A stretch of 64,000 nucleotides of DNA from Candidatus Nanosynbacter featherlites (lineage in GTDB: Bacteria > Patescibacteriota > Saccharimonadia > Saccharimonadales > Saccharimonadaceae), in contig NZ_CP040004.1 in NCBI RefSeq assembly GCF_005697565.1, positions 124,001 through 188,000 of the forward strand, read 5' to 3'. The number at the start of each line of letters is the position of its first letter. Position 1 is the stretch's first letter. This document shows positions 10,964-20,106 of the stretch, piece by piece. The position numbers were made by a program, and so were the translations under genes. The notes beneath the pieces are model-generated. The model saw nothing but the letters and a program-made list of their open reading frames with translations. It did no database searches and was not told the origin of the DNA.

Positions 10964-10993
10964 TTGACTTTTGCTAACAGATTGTGGTACTAT
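10964..10993 (+). promoter_or_regulatory. Promoter of rpsA-infB
   Basis: TTGACT (10964-10969), an 18-nt spacer and TACTAT (10988-10993), about 75 nt before rpsA, which has the ribosome-binding site AAGGAAGGAG. Confidence 0.7.
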
Positions 10994-11066
10994 AAAGATA
11001 GCTTGATGTCTACTTTTTTAGTGTGACTCAAAAATATTAATTTAAGGAAGGAGTCTGAAAAGACTT

Positions 11067-12140
11067 ATGGCAAACGCCACAATTACAATGGACGACCTGC
11101 TGGCACAAGCAGGCGATAATGTTAAACAATTGACAGCTGGTGAAGTAGTTCACGGTACAGTTTTGTCAGTAAAGAAGCACGAGGTGTTGATTGACCTGGG
11201 GCCGTTGGGCGTTGGTTTGGTCCCAAGGCGTGAAGTTGGTTTTTCGAAGACTTGCGCTGTTGGTGACGAAGTTACCGCAAGTGTCATCGACACAGAGCTT
11301 GACAATGGATATAGCTTGTTGAGCCTGCGCAAAGCGGCTAAAGATCGAGGCTGGGATGAAGTTGCTGAGAAGCTAGAGAGTGGTGAAATCATCACGATTA
11401 CCCCATATGACGCAAACCGCGGCGGTTTGTTGGTTGAATACGAAGGGGTTCGTGGTTTCTTGCCAGTATCTCAATTGTCAGCTGAGCACTACCCACGAGT
11501 TGGTTCAAGCGACAAGGATGAAATTTTGCAGCGTTTGAATGCGTTGGTTAATGTCGAAATGCGAGTTCGCGTATTGGACGCTGACCGAAAGGCTAATAAG
11601 CTGATCTTCTCTGAGAAAGAAGCTATCAAAGAAGGACTGGCAGAGCGATTCAAGCAGTTGTCAATCGGTGATACGGTTCGCGGTGTTGTTACCGGTGTCG
11701 TTGACTTTGGTGTGTTTGTGAATGTTGAGGGTATTGAAGGTTTGGTACATATCTCAGAAATCAGTTGGGAGCGCGTCAGTAGCCCAAGTGATTACGTAAA
11801 AGTTGGTGAGACGATAGAAGCAAAGATCATCGCTATCGACAAGGACCGCTTGAGCCTCAGTATGAAGCAGCTAACCCCAGACCCTTGGTTGAAAGAAGTT
11901 GAACAATTCAAATCAGGCGATCAAGTTGAAGGAACGGTTACTCGCATCACTCCATTTGGTGCTTTCGTACAGTTAAGCCCAGCGGTTGAGGCATTGGTTC
12001 ACGTGTCTGAGCTGGGTGGTGATGGCACTGATCCAGAGAAAGTATTCACTCTGAACGAGCGCAAGAACTTTACAGTGCTTGATATTGACAAAGAGAGCCG
12101 CAAGATCTCTTTGACGCTTGGTGAAGCAAAGAAAAAATAA
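11067..12140 (+). CDS. rpsA: 30S ribosomal protein S1 (four S1 domains)
   Basis: A 357-residue protein made of four S1 RNA-binding folds, at about residues 20-85, 103-180, 195-262 and 278-352. The third and fourth carry the clearest motifs (GVVDFGVFVNVEGIEGLVH and ITPFGAFVQLSPAVEALVH). S1 binds mRNA on the 30S platform and helps initiation on weak or absent leaders. It is shorter than the six-domain E. coli protein but similar to four-domain forms in Gram-positive bacteria. It is followed 54 nt later by infB, probably in the same transcript. Confidence 0.92.
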   Translation: MANATITMDDLLAQAGDNVKQLTAGEVVHGTVLSVKKHEVLIDLGPLGVGLVPRREVGFSKTCAVGDEVTASVIDTELDNGYSLLSLRKAAKDRGWDEVAEKLESGEIITITPYDANRGGLLVEYEGVRGFLPVSQLSAEHYPRVGSSDKDEILQRLNALVNVEMRVRVLDADRKANKLIFSEKEAIKEGLAERFKQLSIGDTVRGVVTGVVDFGVFVNVEGIEGLVHISEISWERVSSPSDYVKVGETIEAKIIAIDKDRLSLSMKQLTPDPWLKEVEQFKSGDQVEGTVTRITPFGAFVQLSPAVEALVHVSELGGDGTDPEKVFTLNERKNFTVLDIDKESRKISLTLGEAKKK

Positions 12141-12194
12141 TTAGAACAAAATCCCTGAGGCGTGGTGACGTACCAGAGGTGAGAGGAGCTTATT

Positions 12195-13967
12195 ATGGCA
12201 GAAAAAATCGTCAAAATTGCAGATTCAGTAACTGTCGGTGAGCTTGCAGAGACCCTTGGTTTATCCGTGACCACGCTGATTGGTGAGTTGTTCAAAAACG
12301 GTATTGCCGCAACAATTAATCAGCGCCTTGACTTTGATACTGCTCAGATTGTAGTGGAAGAGCTTGGTCTGGATGTGCAGTTGGAACGTAAGCAGACGAC
12401 TAGTACAGATGCACCATTGCGTCATGTCCATCAGCTGACAGATAAGGCTGTAGCCCGTCCGCCCATTGTGGCAGTTATGGGGCACGTTGACCACGGTAAA
12501 ACAAGCTTGTTGGATGCTATTTTAGACAAAAAGACTGCCGAGGGCGAAGCTGGTGGTATTACACAGCACATTAGTGCTTATCAAGCAGAACGTAACGGCC
12601 GAGTAATTACATTGCTCGACACGCCTGGGCACGAGGCATTTGCTGCCTTGAGACAGCACGGAGCAGTGCTGACTGATGTGGTGATTATTGTGGTGGCGGC
12701 TGATGATGGTGTTAAACCTCAGACGGTGGAAGCCATCCGGTTTGCGCGTTCTGCAAATGCAAAGATTGTGGTGGCGATTAACAAGATCGATAAAGACACC
12801 GCCAATCCACAGTTAGTAAAGACGCAGTTAGCCTCTGAACATGGTCTTAATCCCGAAGAATGGGGTGGCGATACAGTCATGGTTGCTGTGAGCGCTAAGA
12901 CGGGCCAAAACCTTGATAAACTGCTGGACATGGTCCTGTTGGTGGCAGATATGGAAGACTTACGCGCGGATGTCGATACGCCAGCAGAGGGGCTGGTAAT
13001 TGAAGCACATATGGAGACTGGCCGCGGTGCTGTGGTTGGCTTGTTGGTGGAACATGGACAATTGAAACCATCGCATTACCTGGTTGCAGGGACGGCATAT
13101 GGTCGAGTGCGTACCATGCTGGACTTTCGTGGTAAGGCCATGAAGCTAGCGGGTCCTTCAACACCAGTGAATGTGACAGGATTTAAGGAATTACCACAAT
13201 TTGGTGACAGCTTCGTCATCGCGAAAAATGAAAAAGAAGCGCGACAGATGGCGGCCAAAGCCAAGCTGGAGCAAGAGCGTCGTGCAGCGACGACAAATGT
13301 GACAGGCGCTGATATTCTCAAGATGATGAATCAAAAGCATGATGCGCAAGAGTTTAATGTCATCATCAAGGCCGATGTACAGGGTTCATTAACGTCGGTC
13401 ATTGACAGTTTGAAACTGATTGAGACAAATGGTGAAGTTGAACTGAGAGTGATCGGTCATGGTGTGGGTAATATCTCTGAAAATGACATCCACTTGGCAA
13501 CTGGTGAAAATACTGTCATTTACGGTTTCAATGTTGATTTGCCTCCTGCTGTTAAGCGGTTGGCTTCTCGCGAGAAAGTAGAAGTACGCCTGTACCGAGT
13601 GATTTATGAGCTGCTGGATGACGCAAAATTGTCCATGGAGAACCTGTTGGCTCCAGAAGTGGTAGAGACAGAGATTGGTGCGCTTAAGGTGAAGGGTGTG
13701 TTCCGTACAATGCGTGAGGAGGTGATCGCTGGTGGTGAAATGATGCGTGGGAAGGTCTCAAAGGGTCTCCTGGCTCGTTTGAAACGTAAAGGTGAACAGA
13801 TAGCCGAAGTTGAGGTTTCAAGTGTACAGCGCCAGCAGCAAGAGGCTAAAGAGGTATTTGAAGGTGAAATGTGCGGCTTGAGTCTGAAAACTGCCAAGAA
13901 GATTGTGGTCGAAGAGGGCGATGAGCTTGAGTTCTTTACACGAGAGTTGGTGAAAAAGACGCTTTAG
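12195..13967 (+). CDS. infB: Translation initiation factor IF-2
   Basis: A 590-residue GTPase that brings initiator tRNA to the 30S subunit and promotes subunit joining. GTPase motifs are intact: GHVDHGKTS (about residues 95-103), DTPGHEAF and NKIDKD. The IF2-type domains II-IV follow, ending with a Lys/Glu-rich C-terminal domain that binds fMet-tRNA. The N-terminal region is short, with only one IF2-N-like helical subdomain. A ribosome-binding site, GAGAGGAG, precedes the ATG. It is preceded by rpsA. Neither nusA nor rbfA is next to it, unlike the usual nusA-infB operon. Confidence 0.96.
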   Translation: MAEKIVKIADSVTVGELAETLGLSVTTLIGELFKNGIAATINQRLDFDTAQIVVEELGLDVQLERKQTTSTDAPLRHVHQLTDKAVARPPIVAVMGHVDHGKTSLLDAILDKKTAEGEAGGITQHISAYQAERNGRVITLLDTPGHEAFAALRQHGAVLTDVVIIVVAADDGVKPQTVEAIRFARSANAKIVVAINKIDKDTANPQLVKTQLASEHGLNPEEWGGDTVMVAVSAKTGQNLDKLLDMVLLVADMEDLRADVDTPAEGLVIEAHMETGRGAVVGLLVEHGQLKPSHYLVAGTAYGRVRTMLDFRGKAMKLAGPSTPVNVTGFKELPQFGDSFVIAKNEKEARQMAAKAKLEQERRAATTNVTGADILKMMNQKHDAQEFNVIIKADVQGSLTSVIDSLKLIETNGEVELRVIGHGVGNISENDIHLATGENTVIYGFNVDLPPAVKRLASREKVEVRLYRVIYELLDDAKLSMENLLAPEVVETEIGALKVKGVFRTMREEVIAGGEMMRGKVSKGLLARLKRKGEQIAEVEVSSVQRQQQEAKEVFEGEMCGLSLKTAKKIVVEEGDELEFFTRELVKKTL

Positions 13968-13989
13968 GTGTCTTATCTAGGCAAGGTTA

Positions 13990-14018
13990 TTGACTTTTTT
14001 GACAATTTGTGCTAGTAT
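13990..14018 (+). promoter_or_regulatory. Promoter of the coiled-coil gene at 14078
   Basis: TTGACT (13990-13995), a 17-nt spacer and TAGTAT (14013-14018) preceded by TGC. The promoter of the analogous gene at 51025 has the same TGCTAGTAT element. Confidence 0.7.
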
Positions 14019-14077
14019 TTCTTTAGAGAAAAACTCCAATTAATCTTGGCACATCCAAGTGAAAGGAACCACCACGA

Positions 14078-15754
14078 ATGAATAAAGAGACACCTGCATC
14101 ACGTCCGACTACCGAGGACTATTTGGCAACTCATCAGGGTCAGCTTGATTCTAATACGGAGAAATATTACCGTTGGAGGCAAGAGACGATAGCTCAGAAT
14201 ACTGCGACTACTCCTGAGGCTTCGGTTAATGACAGCTCTGCTGAGTCCGCCCCAGAAGTTACAGAAGCGGCTTCAACTGACACTGAGCTTGGCAAGTACT
14301 ACCAAGAAGTTGTTGACCAACATGAGGCTTGGCAAACGAATGGTGTGGAGACTGACTCTGCACGGGAATTATTCAACTATTATGGTAATGTAGATAAATA
14401 TCTGCAAAAAGCTGGAGAGAATACTGCCTCAGTAGACGAAAACCCTGAAAGCTTGAGCCTGTACGAGCAAGCACAACGTGATAAGTACTTGGGTGATCAG
14501 TACGACGAGGGCGAAACTGCTCAGTTAGCCGAAAAGAGCAAGGCGCAGCAGGAGCTAGAAGCGGCAAGGCTGGCGTTTGCTAAGGCGCGTGTTGATGTAG
14601 AATCTCACTTCTTTAAAGAGTGGTTTGGCGGAAAGAAGCGTAAGGAAGCTCTTCAGGAAGCAGCAGACAAGCTAAAGGCTTGTGAGTTGGCTGTCGCCAA
14701 GGAAGAATTGGCAGAGCAGATTGACCAGTTGAACCAGCTTTCAGGTGAAGAATTGGCAAAACAGCAGGAACTGTTGGCGCAGATGATGGCGGCTCGTGCC
14801 TTCCAAGGCATGCAAGAAACTGCTCAGAAGACGACAGAAATATATGATGAAATGCTTGATCAGCGCTTTATGCTTAATGAGGGCGAAGAGTCTAAGTTCA
14901 AGAAAGTTGCTGGCAAAGTGAATAAGTTTGCAGCGTGGTTCAAAAAGGGTATCACGAAGGCTGGTGATAAGGCCACGAGTGGTAGTAGCTCATCTCAACT
15001 GTTGAAGCTTGGTGCTGGTGGTGCAGCGGCCGGTGCAGTAACCGCTGCCGTTGCAACCTGGCCAATCACTACGGCGGTTGGTTTGGGCGCAGGCCTAGTA
15101 ACAGCTGGAGTGGTCAAACAATCGGTACTAGAGTCACATCGCGGTGAAGAGCGAGTAACTAATAACTCGCAGGATGCCTGGCAGGACGTGTTTAAGCAGG
15201 GTGCTAAAGATACCGAAGATACTGATGAAATGATGGAATCTATGGTCGACACCTATGTCGATAGTAGTCAGAAATCAAGTGAAGAGCGTCAGGAGCGACT
15301 TCGTCGGAAAGTTCGCTCGGCAATGAGTAAGGTAGCTATTGGTTACGCCGCAGGTAGCATTACTACAGGAATACTGAAGTCAACAGTATTTGGTGCTGAG
15401 AGCCATGCTTCTGGTGCGCAGCATGATAATATAAATCATACTTCAGGCAGTGAGAGTACTACTGGTACAGAACATACACCTGACACCCCTAGTGCAGAAT
15501 CTACCGACGCTGGTTCTGCCACACAGCCAGAGGCTCCTTCTCCAGTTGGTAGCTACGAATATCCATGGGACTGGGCAGTCGAGCAGTTTGGTCCTGAGAA
15601 TGCAACAAGTAAGTTACATGAGTTGGCAGAAATGGCTCAAGCAAACGGTCATTCAATTGAGTGGACTGCCAACTTGAATGGTACGGAGTCACTCGCAGTG
15701 GACGGAATTTCTCAAACTGATGAGGTTTTGGCAGTACTGAAACAATTTATGTAA
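14078..15754 (+). CDS. Large coiled-coil protein with internal membrane segments, unknown function
   Basis: A 558-residue protein with no recognised family. Residues 1-300 are acidic and helical, rich in Glu/Ala/Gln, with long coiled-coil stretches (about 150-265). Two hydrophobic Gly/Ala-rich segments follow: LKLGAGGAAAGAVTAAVAT through GLGAGLVTAGVV (about 305-350), and VAIGYAAGSITTGILK (about 415-435). A Thr/Ser/Pro linker leads to a C-terminal domain starting at YEYPWDWAVEQFGP. The ribosome-binding site is AAAGGAACC, 11 nt before the ATG. It is followed directly by a DUF5663-like gene, the same order as at 51025-52701, suggesting a paired function at the cell envelope. Confidence 0.7.
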   Translation: MNKETPASRPTTEDYLATHQGQLDSNTEKYYRWRQETIAQNTATTPEASVNDSSAESAPEVTEAASTDTELGKYYQEVVDQHEAWQTNGVETDSARELFNYYGNVDKYLQKAGENTASVDENPESLSLYEQAQRDKYLGDQYDEGETAQLAEKSKAQQELEAARLAFAKARVDVESHFFKEWFGGKKRKEALQEAADKLKACELAVAKEELAEQIDQLNQLSGEELAKQQELLAQMMAARAFQGMQETAQKTTEIYDEMLDQRFMLNEGEESKFKKVAGKVNKFAAWFKKGITKAGDKATSGSSSSQLLKLGAGGAAAGAVTAAVATWPITTAVGLGAGLVTAGVVKQSVLESHRGEERVTNNSQDAWQDVFKQGAKDTEDTDEMMESMVDTYVDSSQKSSEERQERLRRKVRSAMSKVAIGYAAGSITTGILKSTVFGAESHASGAQHDNINHTSGSESTTGTEHTPDTPSAESTDAGSATQPEAPSPVGSYEYPWDWAVEQFGPENATSKLHELAEMAQANGHSIEWTANLNGTESLAVDGISQTDEVLAVLKQFM

Positions 15755-15802
15755 AATAGTTACATAAACAGTAAGATACAATAACACAAAAAGGAGATAT
15801 AA

Positions 15803-16117
15803 ATGTTTGAAATTACTGATGAATTCTTGGCACAAGCTGGTTTTGGGATGTTGCCACCAGAAGCAAAAGAACAGATGCGGCAGAATGTAACCAATAGTGT
15901 GCAAGCAAAGATTACTGATCAATTGTTGGCAGCTGTGGGTGAGCAAAAATTGGAAGAATTTGAGGCATTGCTGGACAGTGAAGATGTACCAATGCTGCTC
16001 AACTGGTGCCAGGGTAATGGCATTAACTTAACGGAAATCGTGCAGAACTCAATGAACCAGACGATGGTTGAGTTGCAGACACTGCACAATGACGCACTGA
16101 ATATGGTGCGTGAATAA
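15803..16117 (+). CDS. DUF5663-like small helical protein
   Basis: A 104-residue acidic helical protein starting MFEITDEFLAQAGFGMLPPE, with the arrangement of the DUF5663 family: an initial hydrophobic helix, LPxE, then a helix with EEFEALLDSEDVP. The family function is unknown. AAGGAGAT precedes the start. It is 48 nt after the coiled-coil membrane gene, and a TACAAT at 15777-15782 may add an internal promoter. Confidence 0.7.
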   Translation: MFEITDEFLAQAGFGMLPPEAKEQMRQNVTNSVQAKITDQLLAAVGEQKLEEFEALLDSEDVPMLLNWCQGNGINLTEIVQNSMNQTMVELQTLHNDALNMVRE

Positions 16118-16200
16118 TAGTAATGAGTAGGTTATAATGGCAATCTTTCGGGATTGCTGTTATAATTTATGGAGAGTATAGACGAAAGAAAAGGAGGACT

Positions 16201-16647
16201 ATGTTCCAACTGAATGACGAATTTCTCAAAGAGCTCGGACTGGATCAATTGCCGGAGGAGCAGCGCAAGCCGTTTTTGCAGCACATCTACAGTGAGCTGG
16301 AGCTTCGCGTTGGTGAGCGGTTGAGCCAGGGTATGAGCGATGCTCAACTGGAAGAATTTTCTGGCATCATTGATAAGCGTCCGGGGGCAGTAGATGACTT
16401 TCTGGCGCGTCACGTTCCTGATTTGATGCAGGACCCAATGTTCCAGCGTTTGGTGCAAGTTTCTGGAGTACCGATGGATGACCCACGCTTGCGGGACGAA
16501 TTTGCGGCAACAAAATGGCTGGAAGTGAACCGACCAGACTATCGAGATGTCGTTGCTGCTGTTTTGGATGAGTTGAAGCGGGAGATTGTAGCGAATCGTG
16601 ACGTGATTTTGGCGGCTGATTCTGCTGCTTCGCAAGCAGCAGCCTAG
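16201..16647 (+). CDS. DUF5663-like protein
   Basis: A 148-residue protein with an N-terminal half clearly related to the gene before it (MFQLNDEFLKELGLDQLPEE, then AQLEEFSGIIDKRPG), and a longer C-terminal helical part ending in an Ala-rich tail. The ribosome-binding site is AAAAGGAGG. A small hairpin (GCAATC/GATTGC near 16141-16158) and a TATAAT near 16162 lie before it, so it may have its own promoter. It ends at an intrinsic terminator that lies inside the opposing fmt gene. Confidence 0.7.
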   Translation: MFQLNDEFLKELGLDQLPEEQRKPFLQHIYSELELRVGERLSQGMSDAQLEEFSGIIDKRPGAVDDFLARHVPDLMQDPMFQRLVQVSGVPMDDPRLRDEFAATKWLEVNRPDYRDVVAAVLDELKREIVANRDVILAADSAASQAAA

Positions 16648-16656
16648 CTATATGGG

Positions 16657-17535
16657 TTATTGATGTTTATGACCGCGGAGAAACGCTTCTGCGGTCATTT
16701 TTTTGCCGCTTGGTGCAATGAGTTCGTCAATGATGAGGAATTGTCCATCGTGGTAGCACTGATCCAGAGCGGTTTTGGGTGTGACGTCAGGATGGGCTTT
16801 GGTGATGATGAGACGGAGACCGTCAAACATCATAGTAGAGCGAGGAAAACCGAGATAGGCTCTGACTCGTGCTGCTGCTTGCTTGGCGCTGAGTGATTGT
16901 GGATCGAGGGGCGCATCTTGCTTTGACAGTAACTTACAGTAGGTAGCGATGGAATCTTGTTGTGGTTTGAGGTGTATGTCGCCGGATATGATGCGAGGTA
17001 ATAACTCTACCAGGCGTTGTGAACCCAGATTGAATAATCTGCAATATAGTTCATCACGAGATTCGTCGCTGGAGAGCAAGATGGATTCTTGGTGGTAAAT
17101 TGGTCCTGCGTCCATCTGGGCGTCTAATTTTATCAAAGATATGCCAGTGTGGGAGTCCAAGTTAGTCATGGCGGCTTCAATGGGAGATGGGCCGCGGTAT
17201 TGTGGGAGGAGTGATGGGTGAAGATTGATGATGCCGGGGTTGAATAAATCGATGATTGACTGGGGTATTATTTTGCCATAGCTGACCAAAACGCCTACGG
17301 GCGATTTGAGTGTTTGAATGGCTGGTGAGATGTCTTTCAGATTGTTTGGCTGCCAGACGGGAATATTGTGCTGGTGAGCGTATGTTTTGACAGCAGGCTC
17401 TGACAGTTTACCGCCCCGACCTTTGGGCGCGTCAGGTTTGGTGATGACAGCAGCAATGTGAAATTTTGCCTCATGAAGCGCCTTGAGGGTGATGAGACTG
17501 TGCTCTTCGGTGCCAAAAAATACTATCTCAGGCAT
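16657..17535 (-). CDS. fmt: Methionyl-tRNA formyltransferase
   Basis: A 292-residue enzyme that formylates Met on initiator tRNA using 10-formyl-tetrahydrofolate. The formyltransferase domain (1-200) has the catalytic triad N104, H106 (INLHPSLLP) and D142, and the substrate loop YRGPSPIEAA. A small C-terminal beta domain ends KMTAEAFLRGH. It is the third gene of priA-def-fmt, beginning 2 nt after the def stop. Pairing with def completes the formyl-Met cycle. Its last codons overlap the terminator of the facing transcript. Confidence 0.95.
   Translation of the reverse strand: MPEIVFFGTEEHSLITLKALHEAKFHIAAVITKPDAPKGRGGKLSEPAVKTYAHQHNIPVWQPNNLKDISPAIQTLKSPVGVLVSYGKIIPQSIIDLFNPGIINLHPSLLPQYRGPSPIEAAMTNLDSHTGISLIKLDAQMDAGPIYHQESILLSSDESRDELYCRLFNLGSQRLVELLPRIISGDIHLKPQQDSIATYCKLLSKQDAPLDPQSLSAKQAAARVRAYLGFPRSTMMFDGLRLIITKAHPDVTPKTALDQCYHDGQFLIIDELIAPSGKKMTAEAFLRGHKHQ
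16669..16704 (+). terminator. Intrinsic terminator inside the 3' end of fmt
   Basis: ATGACCGC (16669-16676) pairs with GCGGTCAT (16691-16698), with further inner pairs, followed by a run of T to 16704. It ends the plus-strand transcript of the DUF5663 genes while also encoding the last residues of Fmt on the minus strand. Confidence 0.8.
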
Positions 17536-17537
17536 GA

Positions 17538-18113
17538 TTATCCCCAGAGGTCGGTATTATCTTTGATGCTTGTGTCGTAATTGAGGGGCTGTAATTCACC
17601 AGAATCATCAAGGGTATAAAATGCATCGTGCGTATCGCGAATGTGATCGATGAAGACGATGCCGTTAGTGTGGTCAATTTCATGTTGCAATACGCGCGCT
17701 AAGAAACCCTCAGCTTTGAAGCGGATCTCGTTACCCTCCAGGTCTAAGGCTTTAACGCGAACCTTAGTGTAGCGTGGTACTTTGCCATAGATGTGTTTTA
17801 CACTCAAGCAACCTTCAAAATCAGCCACTAAGTCACCTTCGTATTTGACAATTTCTGGGTTGATCAAGGTCATGAAGTCGCGAGTTTTTTTGTTATCAAA
17901 GTCAGCTCGGACGATGACGACTCGTTCCAAGCGATCTACTTGCACTGCTGCGAGAGCAGCACTGATTTCATGTGGTCGTGAATCCTCCCAATCTAACGCA
18001 GCACTGGTCATGTCGTCAGACAGTTTTTGTATATCGTCGGTAATGACATGGATGCGATGAGATTTTTGACGCAGGTGGGGATTTGGTAGGGCAATAATGT
18101 CGTCTCTAGTCAT
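17538..18113 (-). CDS. def: Peptide deformylase
   Basis: A 191-residue metalloenzyme that removes the formyl group from nascent proteins. Motif II EGCLS (metal ligand C102) and motif III HEIDH (H144, E145, H148) are intact. Motif I, usually GLAAPQ preceded by G, is altered to SAALAAVQ (51-58), so the oxyanion loop differs from the consensus while Gln58 is kept. It lies between priA and fmt with a 12-nt gap to priA. Confidence 0.93.
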   Translation of the reverse strand: MTRDDIIALPNPHLRQKSHRIHVITDDIQKLSDDMTSAALDWEDSRPHEISAALAAVQVDRLERVVIVRADFDNKKTRDFMTLINPEIVKYEGDLVADFEGCLSVKHIYGKVPRYTKVRVKALDLEGNEIRFKAEGFLARVLQHEIDHTNGIVFIDHIRDTHDAFYTLDDSGELQPLNYDTSIKDNTDLWG

Positions 18114-18125
18114 ACATTAAGTATA

Positions 18126-20066
18126 TCAGAGGAGGGAAGTCGGGTCGAGTTCGAATTGCCAGTGTTGTGGCGGTAGGTGAGCTAGTAGGGCGACCAAATC
18201 ATCACGCTGGGGACTTTTGAGCAGCAGTTGCCAACGGTAAGTATCACGTACTCGTTCATAAAACGCAGGTGTTGGTCCTAAAATTTGTACGGTTCTTGGC
18301 GCAACTGATTTGAGGGTAGATGCAAGTTTTTGAGCATTGCGAATGGCAGCGGCTTCGGTTTTGTATACGCAAGTGAGTTTCAAAAGATGGGTAAATGGCG
18401 GAAACATGGTTGCTTGTCGTTGAGCTATTGTGCGCTGGTAAAAATCAGCGTAATTTTGCGTGAGGCCGTCTTGGATGGCTGGGTGTTGTGGTTGGTACGT
18501 TTGGACAACGACGGTTGTTGGGTGATGTGATCTACCGACGCGCCCGACTACCTGAGCAAGCAGCTGGAACGTGCGCTCAACAGCTGCAAAATCAGGAAGT
18601 GTTAGTCCTGTGTCTGCTTGCACTACGCCAACAGTTCGTAGATGTGGTAAGTCTAATCCCTTGGCGATCATTTGCGTGCCGATGATGAGATCAATAGTAC
18701 CATCTTTGACGTCTTGGTATAACTTTTCTACAGTTTGGTCGCTGGGGGTATCCGCGTCAAAACGGGCTATGGTTTGTTGAGGAAATAATTTATTCAATTC
18801 TGTTTCGATGCGTTTAGTACCAATACCTCTATGGATGATATCGGCATGCTGGCACTCAGGGCAGACCGTCGGGACGGTCGCTTTATATCCACATATGTGA
18901 CAGACCAGTTGATGTTTATCCTGGTGTAGGGTTAGCGGAACAAAGCAGTTGGGGCAGCCAGCTTGCCAACCACAATGCTGACACAGAGTGATTGCAGTGG
19001 TACCGCGACGATTATGAAAGATCAGTGCCTGATGACCGTCTTTGAACGTTTGCTGGAGTTGAGAGAGCAGGGTGTCTGACAAGAAAAAATGTTGAGTAAA
19101 ATTATTACGCTTAGTCATGTCAACGATTTTGACGGTCGGTTTGACGGCATCTTTACGAGCGGGTTTGGGCATGGTGATGATGGGTCGGTTTCGTTGCTCA
19201 GACAAATAATAGTCGGCGATGCTGGGAGTAGCGCTACCCAGAACTAATTTGGCGCTATGGTCCTGCGCCAGCACGGCAGCGGTGCGCAGTGCGGAGTAGC
19301 GGGGGGATTGTTCTTGCTTGAAGCTAGGTTCGTGGCATTCATCAATGGCGATAAATCCGAGGTTATGTATGGGCATGAATAGGGCTGACCTTGGGCCGAT
19401 GACCACGACGGGCTTGTTGGCGTTCAAAACGTGTAGCCATGCTGCATGGCGTTCAGCCTCAGTCTGGCGAGAATGAGTGACAATTACATTGTCGAGATGC
19501 TCTGTGAAGGCTGATACCAGCTGGGTCGTCAGGGCTATTTCTGGGATTAGTATAATGGAAGACTTTCCCTCAGCTGCAGCGCGTTGTGATGCTTCAATGT
19601 AGACTAGTGTTTTTCCGGAGCTGGTGACGCCGTGTAGCAAAGCCGTTCCACTGGCCATGGAATCAATGATTTTCAGGGCTTGGAGCTGATCTTTGGTGAA
19701 TACATTTTTTGTTCGATTTTGCACATTGACAGAGGTGGAATCTACGGATTTTCGTCGCTTTTTGGTGATGCCGCGTGGCAGGATGGTTTGCCAGACGGTG
19801 GCAGGATGTGTTGCGTAAAATTGGCTCATCCAAGTGTGCAATGACAGCAATTGGCTGGGTAGTGGCGGCTGATCTACAACCGAAATTATTTCCCGTGTGT
19901 CGTATGGAGGCTGCGATATTTTTTGCAAAACAACACCAACAACAACCTTCTTGCCGACGGGAATGGTCACAATAGTTCCTGGTGCTAGTTCTTCATGTGA
20001 AGCATAGGAAAAGCTGCCAGCGTCAGCGCGGATGACTGTGGTTGGAGACACCTCGTAGTATTGCAT
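18126..20066 (-). CDS. priA: Primosomal replication-restart helicase PriA
   Basis: A 646-residue superfamily 2 helicase that reloads the replisome at stalled forks. It has an N-terminal 3' DNA-end binding domain, Walker A GVTSSGKT (146-153), a Walker B/DExH box reading DECHEPSF, GSATPS (motif III), an inserted zinc-binding region with CxxC pairs (CQHCGWQAGCPNC, CHICG, CPEC) and motif VI QVVGRVGR. The helicase box has Cys where most PriA proteins have Glu. TATAAT lies 7 nt before the ATG on this strand, indicating a leaderless mRNA, back to back with the gene at 20107. Confidence 0.95.
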   Translation of the reverse strand: MQYYEVSPTTVIRADAGSFSYASHEELAPGTIVTIPVGKKVVVGVVLQKISQPPYDTREIISVVDQPPLPSQLLSLHTWMSQFYATHPATVWQTILPRGITKKRRKSVDSTSVNVQNRTKNVFTKDQLQALKIIDSMASGTALLHGVTSSGKTLVYIEASQRAAAEGKSSIILIPEIALTTQLVSAFTEHLDNVIVTHSRQTEAERHAAWLHVLNANKPVVVIGPRSALFMPIHNLGFIAIDECHEPSFKQEQSPRYSALRTAAVLAQDHSAKLVLGSATPSIADYYLSEQRNRPIITMPKPARKDAVKPTVKIVDMTKRNNFTQHFFLSDTLLSQLQQTFKDGHQALIFHNRRGTTAITLCQHCGWQAGCPNCFVPLTLHQDKHQLVCHICGYKATVPTVCPECQHADIIHRGIGTKRIETELNKLFPQQTIARFDADTPSDQTVEKLYQDVKDGTIDLIIGTQMIAKGLDLPHLRTVGVVQADTGLTLPDFAAVERTFQLLAQVVGRVGRSHHPTTVVVQTYQPQHPAIQDGLTQNYADFYQRTIAQRQATMFPPFTHLLKLTCVYKTEAAAIRNAQKLASTLKSVAPRTVQILGPTPAFYERVRDTYRWQLLLKSPQRDDLVALLAHLPPQHWQFELDPTSLL

Positions 20067-20106
20067 AGCTATTATTATAACGCTTCATCAATGCTACAAT
20101 AAGCAT

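Noticed and set aside
10625..11026. Overlapping plus-strand frame inside the LPXTG-like gene
   Set aside because: Its Leu/Gln-rich translation is what a low-complexity Gln/Thr/Pro gene gives when read out of frame.
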